Made by a program: the position numbers and the translations under genes. DNA of 64,000 bases from Rhodospirillum centenum SW. GTDB lineage: Bacteria > Pseudomonadota > Alphaproteobacteria > Azospirillales > Azospirillaceae. The notes below the pieces were generated by a model. The model was given only the letters and a program-made list of their open reading frames with translations, was not told where the DNA came from and made no database searches. Below are positions 47,279 through 55,890 of the stretch, piece by piece; positions within the stretch are counted from its first letter, which is position 1; every line of letters starts with the position of its first letter. The DNA is taken from the NCBI RefSeq assembly GCF_000016185.1, contig NC_011420.2:3263001-3327000 (forward strand), read 5' to 3'.

Positions 47279-47581
47279 ATGACGGACATGGAAATCCCCG
47301 CAGCACTCCTGCGGGCGGGCGGCGACGGCGCCGTCCTGGCCGGGGCGCTGCTGCTCTACCTCGCCTCGCCCAACCGGCCGCGCCCGGCGGGTCCCGCCGG
47401 CCGGCGCCGGCTGGGCCGGGCGGGGGCGCTTGGGCTGGTCGCCGGACAGGGGCTGCTGCTGGCCGCCCTGGGTCCGGCGGCGGCGGTCTTCACCGCCGTG
47501 ACGCTGGCCATGCTGGTCTGGTCCGTCGCCCCGCTGCTGCTGGCCTGGTGGACCCGGCCGCAGGGGGAGGGCGCCCGATGA
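47279..47581 (+). CDS. Small membrane protein, DUF3325-like, of iron-uptake operon
   Basis: 100-aa protein with two or three hydrophobic helices (AVLAGALLLYLAS; ALGLVAGQGLLLAALGPAAAVFTAVTLAMLVWSVAPLLLAWW). Small DUF3325 proteins accompany siderophore receptors and PepSY reductases elsewhere (compare the fpvGHJK set of Pseudomonas), but family assignment from sequence alone is uncertain. It starts 10 bp after the receptor stop, and its end overlaps the next gene by 4 bp. Confidence 0.65.
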   Translation: MTDMEIPAALLRAGGDGAVLAGALLLYLASPNRPRPAGPAGRRRLGRAGALGLVAGQGLLLAALGPAAAVFTAVTLAMLVWSVAPLLLAWWTRPQGEGAR

Positions 47582-47889
47582 CCGGCGGTCGGACGGGCGT
47601 GCCCGCCCTCACGGCCCGCGACTGGGCCGGCAAGGCCGCGGCCGGGCTGGTCCTGGGCTTCCTGCTGGCGCTCGGCGCCTCGGGCCTGCTGCGGACCCTG
47701 CTCAACGCCGGGGAGCCGTTCTTCTCCGCCAAGGGCCAGTTCTCCATGTGGATGATGGCGCCCGTCTGGGCGCTGGTCCTGTCCTTCTGTTTCCTCTTCC
47801 GCTCGGGCCTGCGCGCCTGGATGTGGCTGCTGGCGGCCAACATCCCGGTCTGGGGCCTGACCGCCTGGCTGGGGGGCCTGCGCCTGTGA
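47578..47889 (+). CDS. Small membrane protein, DUF3649-like, of iron-uptake operon
   Basis: 103-aa protein with three predicted helices (AAAGLVLGFLLALGASGLL; MWMMAPVWALVLSFCFLF; AWMWLLAANIPVWGL). The WALVLSFCFLFRSGLRAWMWLL block resembles DUF3649 iron-transport-associated proteins. Start ATG 47578 overlaps the previous stop (ATGA), and its stop overlaps the PepSY gene start (GTGA). It is likely part of a membrane complex releasing iron from the siderophore. Confidence 0.7.
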   Translation: MTGGRTGVPALTARDWAGKAAAGLVLGFLLALGASGLLRTLLNAGEPFFSAKGQFSMWMMAPVWALVLSFCFLFRSGLRAWMWLLAANIPVWGLTAWLGGLRL

Positions 47890-49580
47890 AAGTGCGGACC
47901 GACATCCTCCGGATGTACAAGGAGATCCACGGCTGGGTCGGCATCGTCTCCGGCCTCGCCCTGTTCATCGGCTTCTATGCCGGTGCGCTGACCATGTTCG
48001 AGGGGCCGGTGCAGCAATGGGCCTCCGCGCCGCCGCAACTGGCCCCGTCCCCGTCCCTGGAGCGGACGCCCGAGCTGGTGGAGAAGGTGCTGGCCGCCCA
48101 TCCGGAGGCGGCGGCGGGTTACACGGTCAACCTGCACATCGACGCCACCCACCCGGCCCGCGTCACCTGGACCGTGGCCGAGGACGAGCACGCGGCCGAG
48201 CACGGCCACGGCACCGTCCATTACGCCAGCCTGACGCCCGACGGCGCGCTCCAGGTGGAGACGCGCGGCCCGTCCCCCGTGGCCCAGTTCATCGACGAGC
48301 TGCACCGGCAGGTCGGGCTGCCGCTGGATCATGAGATCGCCATGCCGCTGATGGGGGCGGTGGCGCTGCTCTATGTCATCGCCCTGGTCTCCGGCGTGAT
48401 CGTCCTGCTGCCGTCGCTGGTGAAGGACCTGTTCGCCCTGCGCGTGGGCCGCAACGTCAAGCGGATGTGGCTGGACGCGCACAATGTGCTGGGCCTGTTC
48501 AGCCTGCCCTTCCATCTGGTCATGGCGCTGACGGCGGTGGTCTTCGCCTTCCACGACCAGTTCTACACGGCGCAGGGGCTGGCCTTCGGCCGCGGCGGGC
48601 CGCCGCCGCGGGCGGCCGTGGCGCCGGCCGGGGACGGGGCGTCGCTGCCCGCACTGCTCTCTCCCGCTGCCCTGGCCGGGCAGGTCAGGGCGGCGGTGCC
48701 GGGCTTCGAGCCCCTCCAGCTCGCCTTCTCGCCCCGGGCCGGGGCTCCCGGGGGCGCTTCCGGGGGCGATGCTGCCGGGGCGGGCTGGGTGGTGCGGGCG
48801 ACCGGGGGCGACCCGGCCTACGGCATCCGCACCCCGCTCTACGGCATGGTGACGGCCGACGCGGCCACCGGGCGGGTGGTGGCGGTGGACTACATGCCCG
48901 GCCGGCAGGACGGCTGGTCGGCGACCGTGACCAGCTTCTTCGCCCTGCACTACGGCAATTTCGGCGGCACGCCGGTGCGCTGGGCCTATTTCCTGCTGGG
49001 GCTGGCCGGCGCCTTCCTCTTCTACACGGGCAACCTGCTCTGGGTGGAGACGCGCCGCCGGCGGGAGCGCCGGGCCGCGGCGGAGGCAGCCGCAGCGGGG
49101 GCGGCGGCAGGGGCGGCGGCGGGGGCCGTGGGCGCGCCGGACCAGACCCGCGCGACCCGGATCCTGGGGGCGCTGACGGTGGGGGTGCCGCTGGGCTGCG
49201 TCGCCGGAACGGCGGTGACGCTGGCGGCCGCCCGCTGGCTGGGCGACGGGGCGACGGAGACGCTGCACAGCCTGATCTACCACGCCGTCTTCCTGGCCGG
49301 CACCGGCTGGGCGCTCTGGCGCGGCGCTGCCCGCGCCGGCTGGGAACTGGCGCTGGCCGCGGCGCTCTGCCTGCTCGCCGTTCCAGCCACCGGCCTGGTG
49401 ACGGTCGCGGGCTCGCCGGGAGCGGCGGGGCCGGTCCTGGTGGAGCTGACGGCCGTGGCGCTGGCCGTCCTGCTGGCCGGTTCCGCCCGCGCGGCCCGGC
49501 GCCGCGCCACCGCCGGCCCGCGCGACAGCGTCTGGGCCGCCGACGCCCGCCCCGCCCCTCTCCGGCCGTCTGGGGCCTGA
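47886..49580 (+). CDS. PepSY-associated transmembrane protein (ferri-siderophore reductase-like)
   Basis: 564-aa inner-membrane protein. The N-terminal block YKEIHGWVGIVSGLALFIGFYAGALTMFEGPVQQW is the PepSY_TM hallmark. Later helices include LLYVIALVSGVIVLLPSLV and MWLDAHNVLGLFSLPFHLVMALTAVVFAFHDQFY with conserved histidines that may bind haem. Another PepSY unit and YFLLGLAGAFLFYTGNLLWVETRRRRER follow. An Ala/Gly-rich insert (about 395-420) precedes four more helices. FpvG-like members reduce ferri-siderophore in the periplasm, a likely role here. GTG 47886 overlaps the preceding stop. Confidence 0.88.
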   Translation: MKVRTDILRMYKEIHGWVGIVSGLALFIGFYAGALTMFEGPVQQWASAPPQLAPSPSLERTPELVEKVLAAHPEAAAGYTVNLHIDATHPARVTWTVAEDEHAAEHGHGTVHYASLTPDGALQVETRGPSPVAQFIDELHRQVGLPLDHEIAMPLMGAVALLYVIALVSGVIVLLPSLVKDLFALRVGRNVKRMWLDAHNVLGLFSLPFHLVMALTAVVFAFHDQFYTAQGLAFGRGGPPPRAAVAPAGDGASLPALLSPAALAGQVRAAVPGFEPLQLAFSPRAGAPGGASGGDAAGAGWVVRATGGDPAYGIRTPLYGMVTADAATGRVVAVDYMPGRQDGWSATVTSFFALHYGNFGGTPVRWAYFLLGLAGAFLFYTGNLLWVETRRRRERRAAAEAAAAGAAAGAAAGAVGAPDQTRATRILGALTVGVPLGCVAGTAVTLAAARWLGDGATETLHSLIYHAVFLAGTGWALWRGAARAGWELALAAALCLLAVPATGLVTVAGSPGAAGPVLVELTAVALAVLLAGSARAARRRATAGPRDSVWAADARPAPLRPSGA

Positions 49581-49763
49581 GAGGGGGCCGGAGGGGCCGC
49601 CCCCGGACGGACCCTGCCGTCCGGGGTACGCCGCACGGTTTCCGATCGCCAGCCCGCCCTACCTCCTCTTCCGGTGCGCCTCTGCACGCCCGCGCCGCCG
49701 CGTCGTTGCGCGGCGGCGCGTATTCATTGTACGCTTGCAGAAAACAACTGCAGGGAGGCCCCC

Positions 49764-50033
49764 ATGGAGGGCGCAGATACCGAAGCCAGGTCACGGGCTT
49801 ACTGGCGTGCCAACGTCCGCACCGTTCTTTTCTGTCTCGCCATCTGGTTCGTCGCGTCCTACGGGGCCGGCATCCTTCTCGTCGAGCCGCTGAACGCGAT
49901 CCAGATCGGCGGCTTCCCGCTCGGTTTCTGGTTCGCCCAGCAGGGGTCGATCCTCGTCTTCCTGGTCCTGATCGCCTTCTACGCCTGGCGCATGAACAGG
50001 CTGGACCGCGAATACGACGTCCACGAACCCTGA
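49764..50033 (+). CDS. DUF4212 small subunit of sodium:solute symporter
   Basis: 89-aa membrane protein with two helices (TVLFCLAIWFVASYGAGILLV and FWFAQQGSILVFLVLIAFYAWRM) and the DUF4212 pattern RAYWRANVRTVLFCLAIWF with LDREYDV at the end. DUF4212 proteins precede ActP-type symporters and probably form a complex with them. The ATG at 49764 has GGGAGG upstream. The symporter gene follows 22 bp later. Confidence 0.92.
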   Translation: MEGADTEARSRAYWRANVRTVLFCLAIWFVASYGAGILLVEPLNAIQIGGFPLGFWFAQQGSILVFLVLIAFYAWRMNRLDREYDVHEP

Positions 50034-50055
50034 GCCGACGCCGGGAGGCACGACC

Positions 50056-51819
50056 ATGGACCTGAAGACCCTGACCTATCTCGTCGTCGGCGCCACCTTC
50101 GCGCTCTATATCGGCATCGCCATCTGGTCGCGCGCCGCGACCACGGGCGAGTTCTACGTGGCCGGCAAGGGCGTGCATCCGATCGCCAACGGCATGGCCA
50201 CGGGGGCCGACTGGATGTCGGCCGCCTCCTTCCTCTCCATGGCCGGGCTGATCGCCTTCCTCGGCTATGGCGGCTCCGTCTACCTGATGGGATGGACGGG
50301 CGGCTATGTGCTGCTGGCGATGCTGCTCGCCCCCTATCTGCGCAAGTACGGCAAGTTCACGGTGCCGGAATTCATCGGTGACCGCTACTACAGCAGCGCC
50401 GCGCGCGTCGTCGCGGTCGTCTGCCTGATCTTCATCTCCTTCGTCTATGTGGCGGGGCAGATGCGCGGCGTCGGCATCGTCTTCTCCCGCTTCATGGAGG
50501 TGAGCATCGAAACCGGCCTCGTGGTCGGCATGGGGATCGTCTTCATCTATGCGGTGCTGGGCGGGATGAAGGGCATCACTTACACGCAGGTGGCGCAGTA
50601 CGTGGTGCTGATCACGGCCTACATCGTGCCGGCGGTGTTCATCTCCTTCCAGCTCACCGGCAACCCGATCCCGCCGCTGGGCCTGGGCAGCACGGTGGCG
50701 GGCACCGACCAGTACCTGCTGGAACGGCTGAACCAGATCGTCACCGACCTGGGATTCGCGGCCTATACGGAGGGAGGCAAGAGTACCATCGACATCTTCG
50801 CCATCACCGCGGCGCTGATGGTGGGGACGGCGGGGCTGCCGCATGTGATCGTGCGCTTCTTCACCGTGCCCAGCGTGCGCGACGCCCGCTCCTCCGCCGG
50901 CTGGGCGCTGCTGTTCATCGCCCTGCTCTATCTCTGCGCCCCGGCGGTGGGCGCCATGGCCCGCTACAACCTGACCTCCACCGTGCAGACCGGCCCGGTC
51001 GGGGCGGCGGAATCGAACCTTGTCTATGCCGACCGGCCGGAGTGGATGCAGCGCTGGGAGCAGACCGGCCTGCTGAAGTTCCAGGACAAGAACGGCGACG
51101 GCCGCATCCAGTACTACAACGATGCCCGCATGGACCCGGCGCGGGCGCAGCAGCTCGGCTGGCAGGGCAACGAGCTGACCGTGGACCGCGACATCCTGGT
51201 GCTGGCCAACCCCGAGATCGCGCGCCTGCCCAACTGGGTGATCGCGCTGGTGGCGGCCGGCGGCATCGCGGCGGCGCTGTCCACCGCGGCGGGGCTGCTG
51301 CTGGTGATCTCCTCGGCCATCTCGCACGACCTGATGAAGAGCACCTTCGCCCGCGGCATCACCGAACGGCAGGAACTGCTGGCCGGACGCATCGCCGCGG
51401 GGGTGGCGATCCTGATCGCGGGTTATCTCGGCTACAACCCGCCGGGCTTCGTCGCCGAGGTGGTGGCCTTCGCCTTCGGTCTGGCGGCCAGCTCGCTGTT
51501 CCCGGCCATCATGATGGGCATCTTCTCCGTCCGGGTGAACCGGGAGGGGGCGATCGCCGGCATGCTCAGCGGCCTTATCTTCACGCTGGGCTATATCATC
51601 TACTTCAAGGGCATCTTCATCGAGCCCCTGGCGAAGAACGTGGCCGAGAACTGGCTGTTCGGCATCTCGCCCGAAGGCATCGGCTTCGTCGGCATGATCC
51701 TGAACTTCGTGGTGGCGATCGCGGTCAGCCGCGCCACGGCCGCCCCGCCGCAGGAAGTGCAGGATCTGGTGGCCTTCATCCGCTCCCCGCGCGGGGCGCA
51801 GGCCGCGATGGAGCATTGA
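50056..51819 (+). CDS. Sodium:solute symporter (acetate/monocarboxylate type)
   Basis: 587-aa transporter of the SSS family with about 13 helices. FYVAGKGVHPIANGMATGADWMSAASFLSMAG and LVGMGIVFIYAVLGGMKGITYTQV-like (VVGMGIVFIYAVLGGMKGITYTQVAQY) are signature regions. A non-membrane loop at about 325-370 (LKFQDKNGDGRIQYYNDARMD) contains an EF-hand-like DKNGDGRIQ motif. Closest by memory to VC_2705/ActP-type acetate or propionate permeases paired with DUF4212. The DUF294 sensor gene downstream is the common regulatory neighbour. Confidence 0.9.
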   Translation: MDLKTLTYLVVGATFALYIGIAIWSRAATTGEFYVAGKGVHPIANGMATGADWMSAASFLSMAGLIAFLGYGGSVYLMGWTGGYVLLAMLLAPYLRKYGKFTVPEFIGDRYYSSAARVVAVVCLIFISFVYVAGQMRGVGIVFSRFMEVSIETGLVVGMGIVFIYAVLGGMKGITYTQVAQYVVLITAYIVPAVFISFQLTGNPIPPLGLGSTVAGTDQYLLERLNQIVTDLGFAAYTEGGKSTIDIFAITAALMVGTAGLPHVIVRFFTVPSVRDARSSAGWALLFIALLYLCAPAVGAMARYNLTSTVQTGPVGAAESNLVYADRPEWMQRWEQTGLLKFQDKNGDGRIQYYNDARMDPARAQQLGWQGNELTVDRDILVLANPEIARLPNWVIALVAAGGIAAALSTAAGLLLVISSAISHDLMKSTFARGITERQELLAGRIAAGVAILIAGYLGYNPPGFVAEVVAFAFGLAASSLFPAIMMGIFSVRVNREGAIAGMLSGLIFTLGYIIYFKGIFIEPLAKNVAENWLFGISPEGIGFVGMILNFVVAIAVSRATAAPPQEVQDLVAFIRSPRGAQAAMEH

Positions 51820-51876
51820 CGTCCGGCCCGGGGTGGCGGGCAGCCGCCGCCCCGTCCCGGTTCCGGGATTCCCGAC

Positions 51877-53802
51877 ATGGGCGCCGACAAGACCCCGTCC
51901 GACCTTCCCGATCCCCTCCTGCCCGGCGCCGGAGCCCGCCTGCCGGGCGGGCAGGCGGTGCGGGGCCTGCTGCTGTCCCGCCCGCCCTTCGATGGTCTGC
52001 CGTCGGCCGAGCTGGACGGGCTGGCTGCCGCCGTCGCGGTGCGCCGGCTGCCGGCGGGGGCTGTGCTGGCGGAGCCCGGCGGCGTGGTCGCCGCCGTCAG
52101 CCTTGTCGCCGCCGGGGCGCTGGAGGTCCGGGCCCCGTCCGGCGAGCTGCTGTCCCGCCGGGGGGAGGGGGAGGCGGCCGGCGTCCAGGCCGTGCTGGAG
52201 AACGCCCCCGCCGGCAACCGCATCACGGCGCTGGAGGACACGCTCCTCTACGACATCCCGGCGGCGGAGTTCCGCCGCCTCTGTGCGGCGCATCCCGCGG
52301 TCGGGCGCTTCTTCGCGCCGCCGGGCAGCGAGCGCCGGCGCGACACCCCCGCCGCCCCGCGGGCCGGCTGGGACGGACCCGCCGGGCTGCTGGGCCGCCG
52401 TCTGGCCGACCTGATCCGGCGGGAGCCGGTGGTGGTCGCGCCCGAGGCCAGCATCGCCGAGGCGGCCCGCCGGATGCGGCAGGCCGACATCTCCTGCCTG
52501 CCGGTGGTGGCGGCGGACCGGCTGGTCGGAATCGTCACCGACCGCGACCTGCGCAACCGGGTGCTGGCGGCGGGGCTCGATCCGTCGCTGCCGGTCTCCG
52601 CCGTGATGACGCCGGAACCGACGCGGGTGGAGGACACGGCCCTGCTGTTCGAGGCGCAGATCCTGCTCGCCCGCCACCGCATCCACCATCTGCCGGTGCT
52701 GCGCGGCGGGCGGCTGGTCGGCGTCGTCACCGGCACCGACCTGCTGCGGGCGCAGGGCCGTTCCTTCGCCTTCCTGGCGACCGACGTGGGCACCCGCGAG
52801 GATGCCGCCGGCATCGCCGACGCGCTGCGGCCGCTGCCGCATCTCGTCCACGATCTGGTGCAGACGGGGGCCAGCGCCTACGGCATCGGCCATGCCGTCA
52901 GCGCGCTGGCCGATGCCGCCACCCTGCGGCTGGTCGAGCTGGCGGAGCGGCGGCTGGGTCCGCCGCCCGTGCCCTATGCCTGGATGGCGCTGGGCTCGCA
53001 GGCGCGGCAGGAGCAGACCGTGCGCTCCGACCAGGACAACGCCCTGGTGATCGACGACGCCTACGATCCCGTCGCCCATGGCGACTGGTTCGCGCGCTTC
53101 GCCGCGCTGGTCTGCGAAGGGCTGGCGGACGCCGGCTACGAGCTGTGTCCCGGCGACATGATGGCCCGCAACCCGGCATGGCGGATGCCGCTCGCCGCCT
53201 GGAAGGAGACGTTCGGCCGCTGGATCCGCACGCCGGAGCCGGAGGCGCTGATGAAGGCCAGCGTCTTCTTCGACATGCGGGCCGTGGCCGGGCATGCGCC
53301 CCTGGTGGCGGAGCTGCAACGGACGGTCCTGGCCGTCGCCCGCGGCAACCGCCTGTTCCTGGGCCACATGACCGGGGCGGCGATGACGCACCGGCCGCCG
53401 CTGGGTTTCTTCCGCAACCTCGTCCTGATCCCGGGCGGGGAGCACCGCCACAGCCTGGACATGAAGCATGCCGGCCTCGTCCCTATCGTCGATCTGGCCC
53501 GGCTCTACGCCCTGGATGCCGGGCTGCCGCCGGTGAACAGCCGTGACCGGCTGGTCGCGGCGGGGGAGGCGGGGGCGGTCAGCGCCAGCGGGGCGCACGA
53601 CCTGATCGACGCGCTGGACTTTCTGGGGCTGGTGCGGCTGCGCCATCAGGCCCGCCTGCTGGCGGCCGACCGGCCGCCGGACAACTATGTGCTGCCGGAG
53701 GAGCTGTCGCCCTTCGACCGCGGCCATCTCAAGGACGCCTTCGCCGTGGTGAAATCCATGCAGGCGGCGGCCCTCGCCGCCTACCGCGGCGGCCGGGCCT
53801 GA
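51877..53802 (+). CDS. cNMP-binding/CBS/DUF294 nucleotidyltransferase-like signalling protein
   Basis: 641-aa cytosolic regulator. Domains in order: cyclic-nucleotide-binding-like (about 25-145, LLLSRPPFDGLPSAELDGLAAAVAV), a CBS pair (about 175-290, VAPEASIAEAARRMRQADISCLPVV and VVTGTDLLRA), DUF294 nucleotidyltransferase-like (about 305-445, WMALGSQARQEQTVRSDQDNALVI) and DUF294_C (about 475-620). The GS...SDQDN motif matches GlnD-like transferases. Position downstream of a symporter suggests it tunes uptake to nucleotide levels. Confidence 0.9.
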   Translation: MGADKTPSDLPDPLLPGAGARLPGGQAVRGLLLSRPPFDGLPSAELDGLAAAVAVRRLPAGAVLAEPGGVVAAVSLVAAGALEVRAPSGELLSRRGEGEAAGVQAVLENAPAGNRITALEDTLLYDIPAAEFRRLCAAHPAVGRFFAPPGSERRRDTPAAPRAGWDGPAGLLGRRLADLIRREPVVVAPEASIAEAARRMRQADISCLPVVAADRLVGIVTDRDLRNRVLAAGLDPSLPVSAVMTPEPTRVEDTALLFEAQILLARHRIHHLPVLRGGRLVGVVTGTDLLRAQGRSFAFLATDVGTREDAAGIADALRPLPHLVHDLVQTGASAYGIGHAVSALADAATLRLVELAERRLGPPPVPYAWMALGSQARQEQTVRSDQDNALVIDDAYDPVAHGDWFARFAALVCEGLADAGYELCPGDMMARNPAWRMPLAAWKETFGRWIRTPEPEALMKASVFFDMRAVAGHAPLVAELQRTVLAVARGNRLFLGHMTGAAMTHRPPLGFFRNLVLIPGGEHRHSLDMKHAGLVPIVDLARLYALDAGLPPVNSRDRLVAAGEAGAVSASGAHDLIDALDFLGLVRLRHQARLLAADRPPDNYVLPEELSPFDRGHLKDAFAVVKSMQAAALAAYRGGRA

Positions 53803-53816
53803 ACGGACACCCGCAT

Positions 53817-54389
53817 ATGCTGCTCGACCTTCTCGCCGCCGCCTCCGCCGCGCTCGCCGCCGCGGGCCTGCTGCTCCTGGGGTTCCGTCTGGCGGGGCGA
53901 CGGGCGCCGCGCTGGCTCGCCCCCGTGGCGGCGGCGCTGGGCGTCATCGCCGTCACCGCGGCGCTGCGCTACCAGTGGGCGCCGCGGATGGAGGGGCTGC
54001 TGCCGCCGGACATGGTGGTGCTGGACCGGGTGCAGGGGCACAGCCCGTTCGACCCGCTGTCCTATGTCTGGCCGGTGACCGACGCGCTGCTGCTGGCGGA
54101 CACGGCCAGCCGGCGCCACCACCCCGGCCATCCGGGGCTGGTGCTGCTGGATCTGGTGCTGCTGCGCCGGGGGGAGGAGACGCTGCTGGCCCGGCATCTG
54201 GTGGACTGCGGCGGGACCCGCGACGCCGTGGTGCCGCCGGGCTGGGACGGCGGCGACCCCGCCGCCCTGTCCTGGGCGACGACGACGATCCCCGGGCTTC
54301 AGGCTGCCGCCTGCGTTTCCGGAGAGACGCCGGCCCGGGACGCGCCGGCCCGGGCACCGGCCGCCGCTGCATCGGGGCCGGCGCTGTAG
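53817..54389 (+). CDS. Hypothetical membrane-anchored protein
   Basis: 190-aa protein I do not recognise. Two hydrophobic segments open it (LLAAASAALAAAGLLLLGFRL and WLAPVAAALGVIAVTAALRY), followed by a soluble region with MVVLDRVQGHSPFDPLSYVWPVTDALLLAD and a Pro/Ala-rich tail. It begins 14 bp after the DUF294 gene, so it is probably the last gene of the symporter operon, before a hairpin at 54418. Confidence 0.65.
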   Translation: MLLDLLAAASAALAAAGLLLLGFRLAGRRAPRWLAPVAAALGVIAVTAALRYQWAPRMEGLLPPDMVVLDRVQGHSPFDPLSYVWPVTDALLLADTASRRHHPGHPGLVLLDLVLLRRGEETLLARHLVDCGGTRDAVVPPGWDGGDPAALSWATTTIPGLQAAACVSGETPARDAPARAPAAAASGPAL

Positions 54390-54417
54390 TCGGGGGGCCG
54401 TCCGCGCCCGGCAGGAA

Positions 54418-54444
54418 GACCCGCCCCGGCGGTCGGGGCGGGTC
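54418..54444. terminator. Hairpin between convergent genes
   Basis: Perfect 11-bp stem GACCCGCCCCG/CGGGGCGGGTC with a 5-nt loop lies between the hypothetical membrane gene and the CsgG-like gene. The plus-strand flank is GTCTGTCC, only modestly T-rich. Confidence 0.65.
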
Positions 54445-54459
54445 GTCTGTCCGTGTGGA

Positions 54460-55500
54460 TCAGCTCCCGGCCTGCAGGGTGCGGGCGGCGACCCAGCCGG
54501 TCTGGCCGGTGGCGGTGCGCACCCGGAACCAGCCGTTCTCGTGCTCGCCGGTGGCCTGGACCGCGGCGCCCTGGGCGATCTGGCCGATCACCTCGGCGCT
54601 GGTCCCCGGGCCGCCGCGCAGGTTCACCCCTTCGGTGGCGCGGTAGGTGGTCCCCGGCTGCGGCACCGCCGCCGGAACGCCGCCCACCGAGGACACCGCC
54701 GCCATCGGGGTGGCCTGCGGGGCCTTCAGCGCCGCCGCGACCTGCGGCATGGCGCGGAACTGCGGCACCAGCTTGTTCACGGCGTCCATGATCGCCGCGA
54801 TCATGGTCTTGCCCATCTCCGTGTTCTCGTAGCCGCCGAGACCGCCCGCGATCGGCAGGGCGCCGAAGCCGCCGGCGCCGAACGCCCAGCCGATGTCCCG
54901 GGACTCGGCCGAGCCGGTGGCGACGGCCTCCTGCACGCCCGTGCGCACATCCGTGACGGTCAGCATGACGTTCGCCGTGCTCTCCTTCGTGCGCAGGCCG
55001 CCCAGCACCGCGCCGGCGATGCCCGGCACGAACGCGCCCAGCCCGGCGGCGTTCCCGCCGGAATTCTCGTTCTGCGAGAGGACGTGGACATCCACGATGA
55101 AATCGGCCGCCGCGAGCTGCCCGCCCCCGAGGTTGGACCCGGCCTGCAAGGAGCCGCCGGCCGCGAGCGCGCGTTCCTGCTGGATGCGCTCGAAGTCGTC
55201 GCCGCGGGCGACGACGCGGAAGCAGCCGGTCTGCTGCATGACCAGACGGACGGCGGGAATCGGGCTGGTGAGCCCCATCATGACCAGGATCGGGGACTTC
55301 GGCTGATTCTCCACCAGGGCGATGGTGCCCAGGGGACGGTCGCAGCGTGCGAGCTGCTCGTTGGCATTCTGCGTGCCGGCGGCCCCGGCCGACCCCGTCG
55401 CGATCGACGAGCCGCCCCCCATGGTGGTGCCGGTGGAAACGCAGGCAGAGAGCATCGAGCCGGCAAGGGCCAGCGCGACGACACTTTTCACTTTCATCAT
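54460..55500 (-). CDS. CsgG-like lipoprotein with C-terminal SH3 domain
   Basis: 346-aa outer-membrane-type lipoprotein. The signal has lipobox LSAC with C20. The CsgG-like region (about 55-265) includes TSPIPAVRLVMQQTGCFRVVARGDDFERIQQERALAAGG, AADFIVDVHVL and VMLTVTDVRTGVQEAVATGSAESRD. The SH3b domain (about 285-345) has VNLRGGPGTSAEVIGQI and GWFRVRTATGQTGWVAARTL. CsgG forms the curli secretion pore, but no curli genes are nearby, so this may be another pore or envelope-stress protein. ATG 55500 has GAGGACC upstream. The AT-rich island upstream likely holds its promoter. Confidence 0.85.
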   Translation of the reverse strand: MMKVKSVVALALAGSMLSACVSTGTTMGGGSSIATGSAGAAGTQNANEQLARCDRPLGTIALVENQPKSPILVMMGLTSPIPAVRLVMQQTGCFRVVARGDDFERIQQERALAAGGSLQAGSNLGGGQLAAADFIVDVHVLSQNENSGGNAAGLGAFVPGIAGAVLGGLRTKESTANVMLTVTDVRTGVQEAVATGSAESRDIGWAFGAGGFGALPIAGGLGGYENTEMGKTMIAAIMDAVNKLVPQFRAMPQVAAALKAPQATPMAAVSSVGGVPAAVPQPGTTYRATEGVNLRGGPGTSAEVIGQIAQGAAVQATGEHENGWFRVRTATGQTGWVAARTLQAGS

Positions 55501-55723
55501 GGTCCTCGCTGTGATGGATGCTCGCCCTTTGCCGGGCGAATTAATTCTTTTCCGCACATTTTATCGAGGTATATCCGCAAAAAAGTGTCGGTCAAGGCGT
55601 GTATACAAACGTATGCGCGCCGTCGATGACTGCCGATCCTGTCGAAGCCGGTACGTTTGTCTGTGGTGAATTTCAAACTATCGGTCGAATTAATAATTTT
55701 TATCATAAAAGGAGAAGCAGAAT
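55501..55723. other. A+T-rich intergenic island
   Basis: Bases 55681-55740 are only about 27% G+C and 55541-55600 about 40%, against roughly 70% for the window. It contains the palindrome GAATTAATTC (55538-55547) and a second GAATTAAT at 55687. It must carry the CsgG-like gene promoter and possibly a rightward one. It could be a silencer-bound regulatory region or a recent insertion remnant. Confidence 0.6.
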
Positions 55724-55777
55724 ATGAATATCAATCTGAAGGATTCGTCGGGTGGCGAGGCAGAGATGGCCGGCTGA
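55724..55777 (+). CDS. Candidate 17-aa small ORF in the AT-rich island
   Basis: ATG at 55724 is preceded by AAAGGAGAAGCAGAAT, a strong ribosome-binding site (GGAG 9 bp away). It encodes MNINLKDSSGGEAEMAG and a TGA stop. The small size means coding status rests only on the ribosome-binding site and the sharp end of the AT-rich stretch. It may be a regulatory leader, a small protein, or the 5' remnant of a deleted gene whose downstream part is gone. No homologue is known to me. Confidence 0.4.
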   Translation: MNINLKDSSGGEAEMAG

Positions 55778-55890
55778 AGATCAGGCTTCCTCCATGGGGA
55801 GCGGTGTCTGTCCCTTGCCGTTCCGGAGACGGGCGTGACCCTGCAGGGTGCTCGCCTGCCGCTCGCCTTGCGGGCGGCGGGGCGGCGGGA

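Noticed and set aside
48685-53727. 1680-codon antisense frame over the PepSY, symporter and DUF294 genes
   Set aside because: It covers three well-supported genes on the other strand and reads as Arg/Ala/Gly-rich shadow sequence with no domain.
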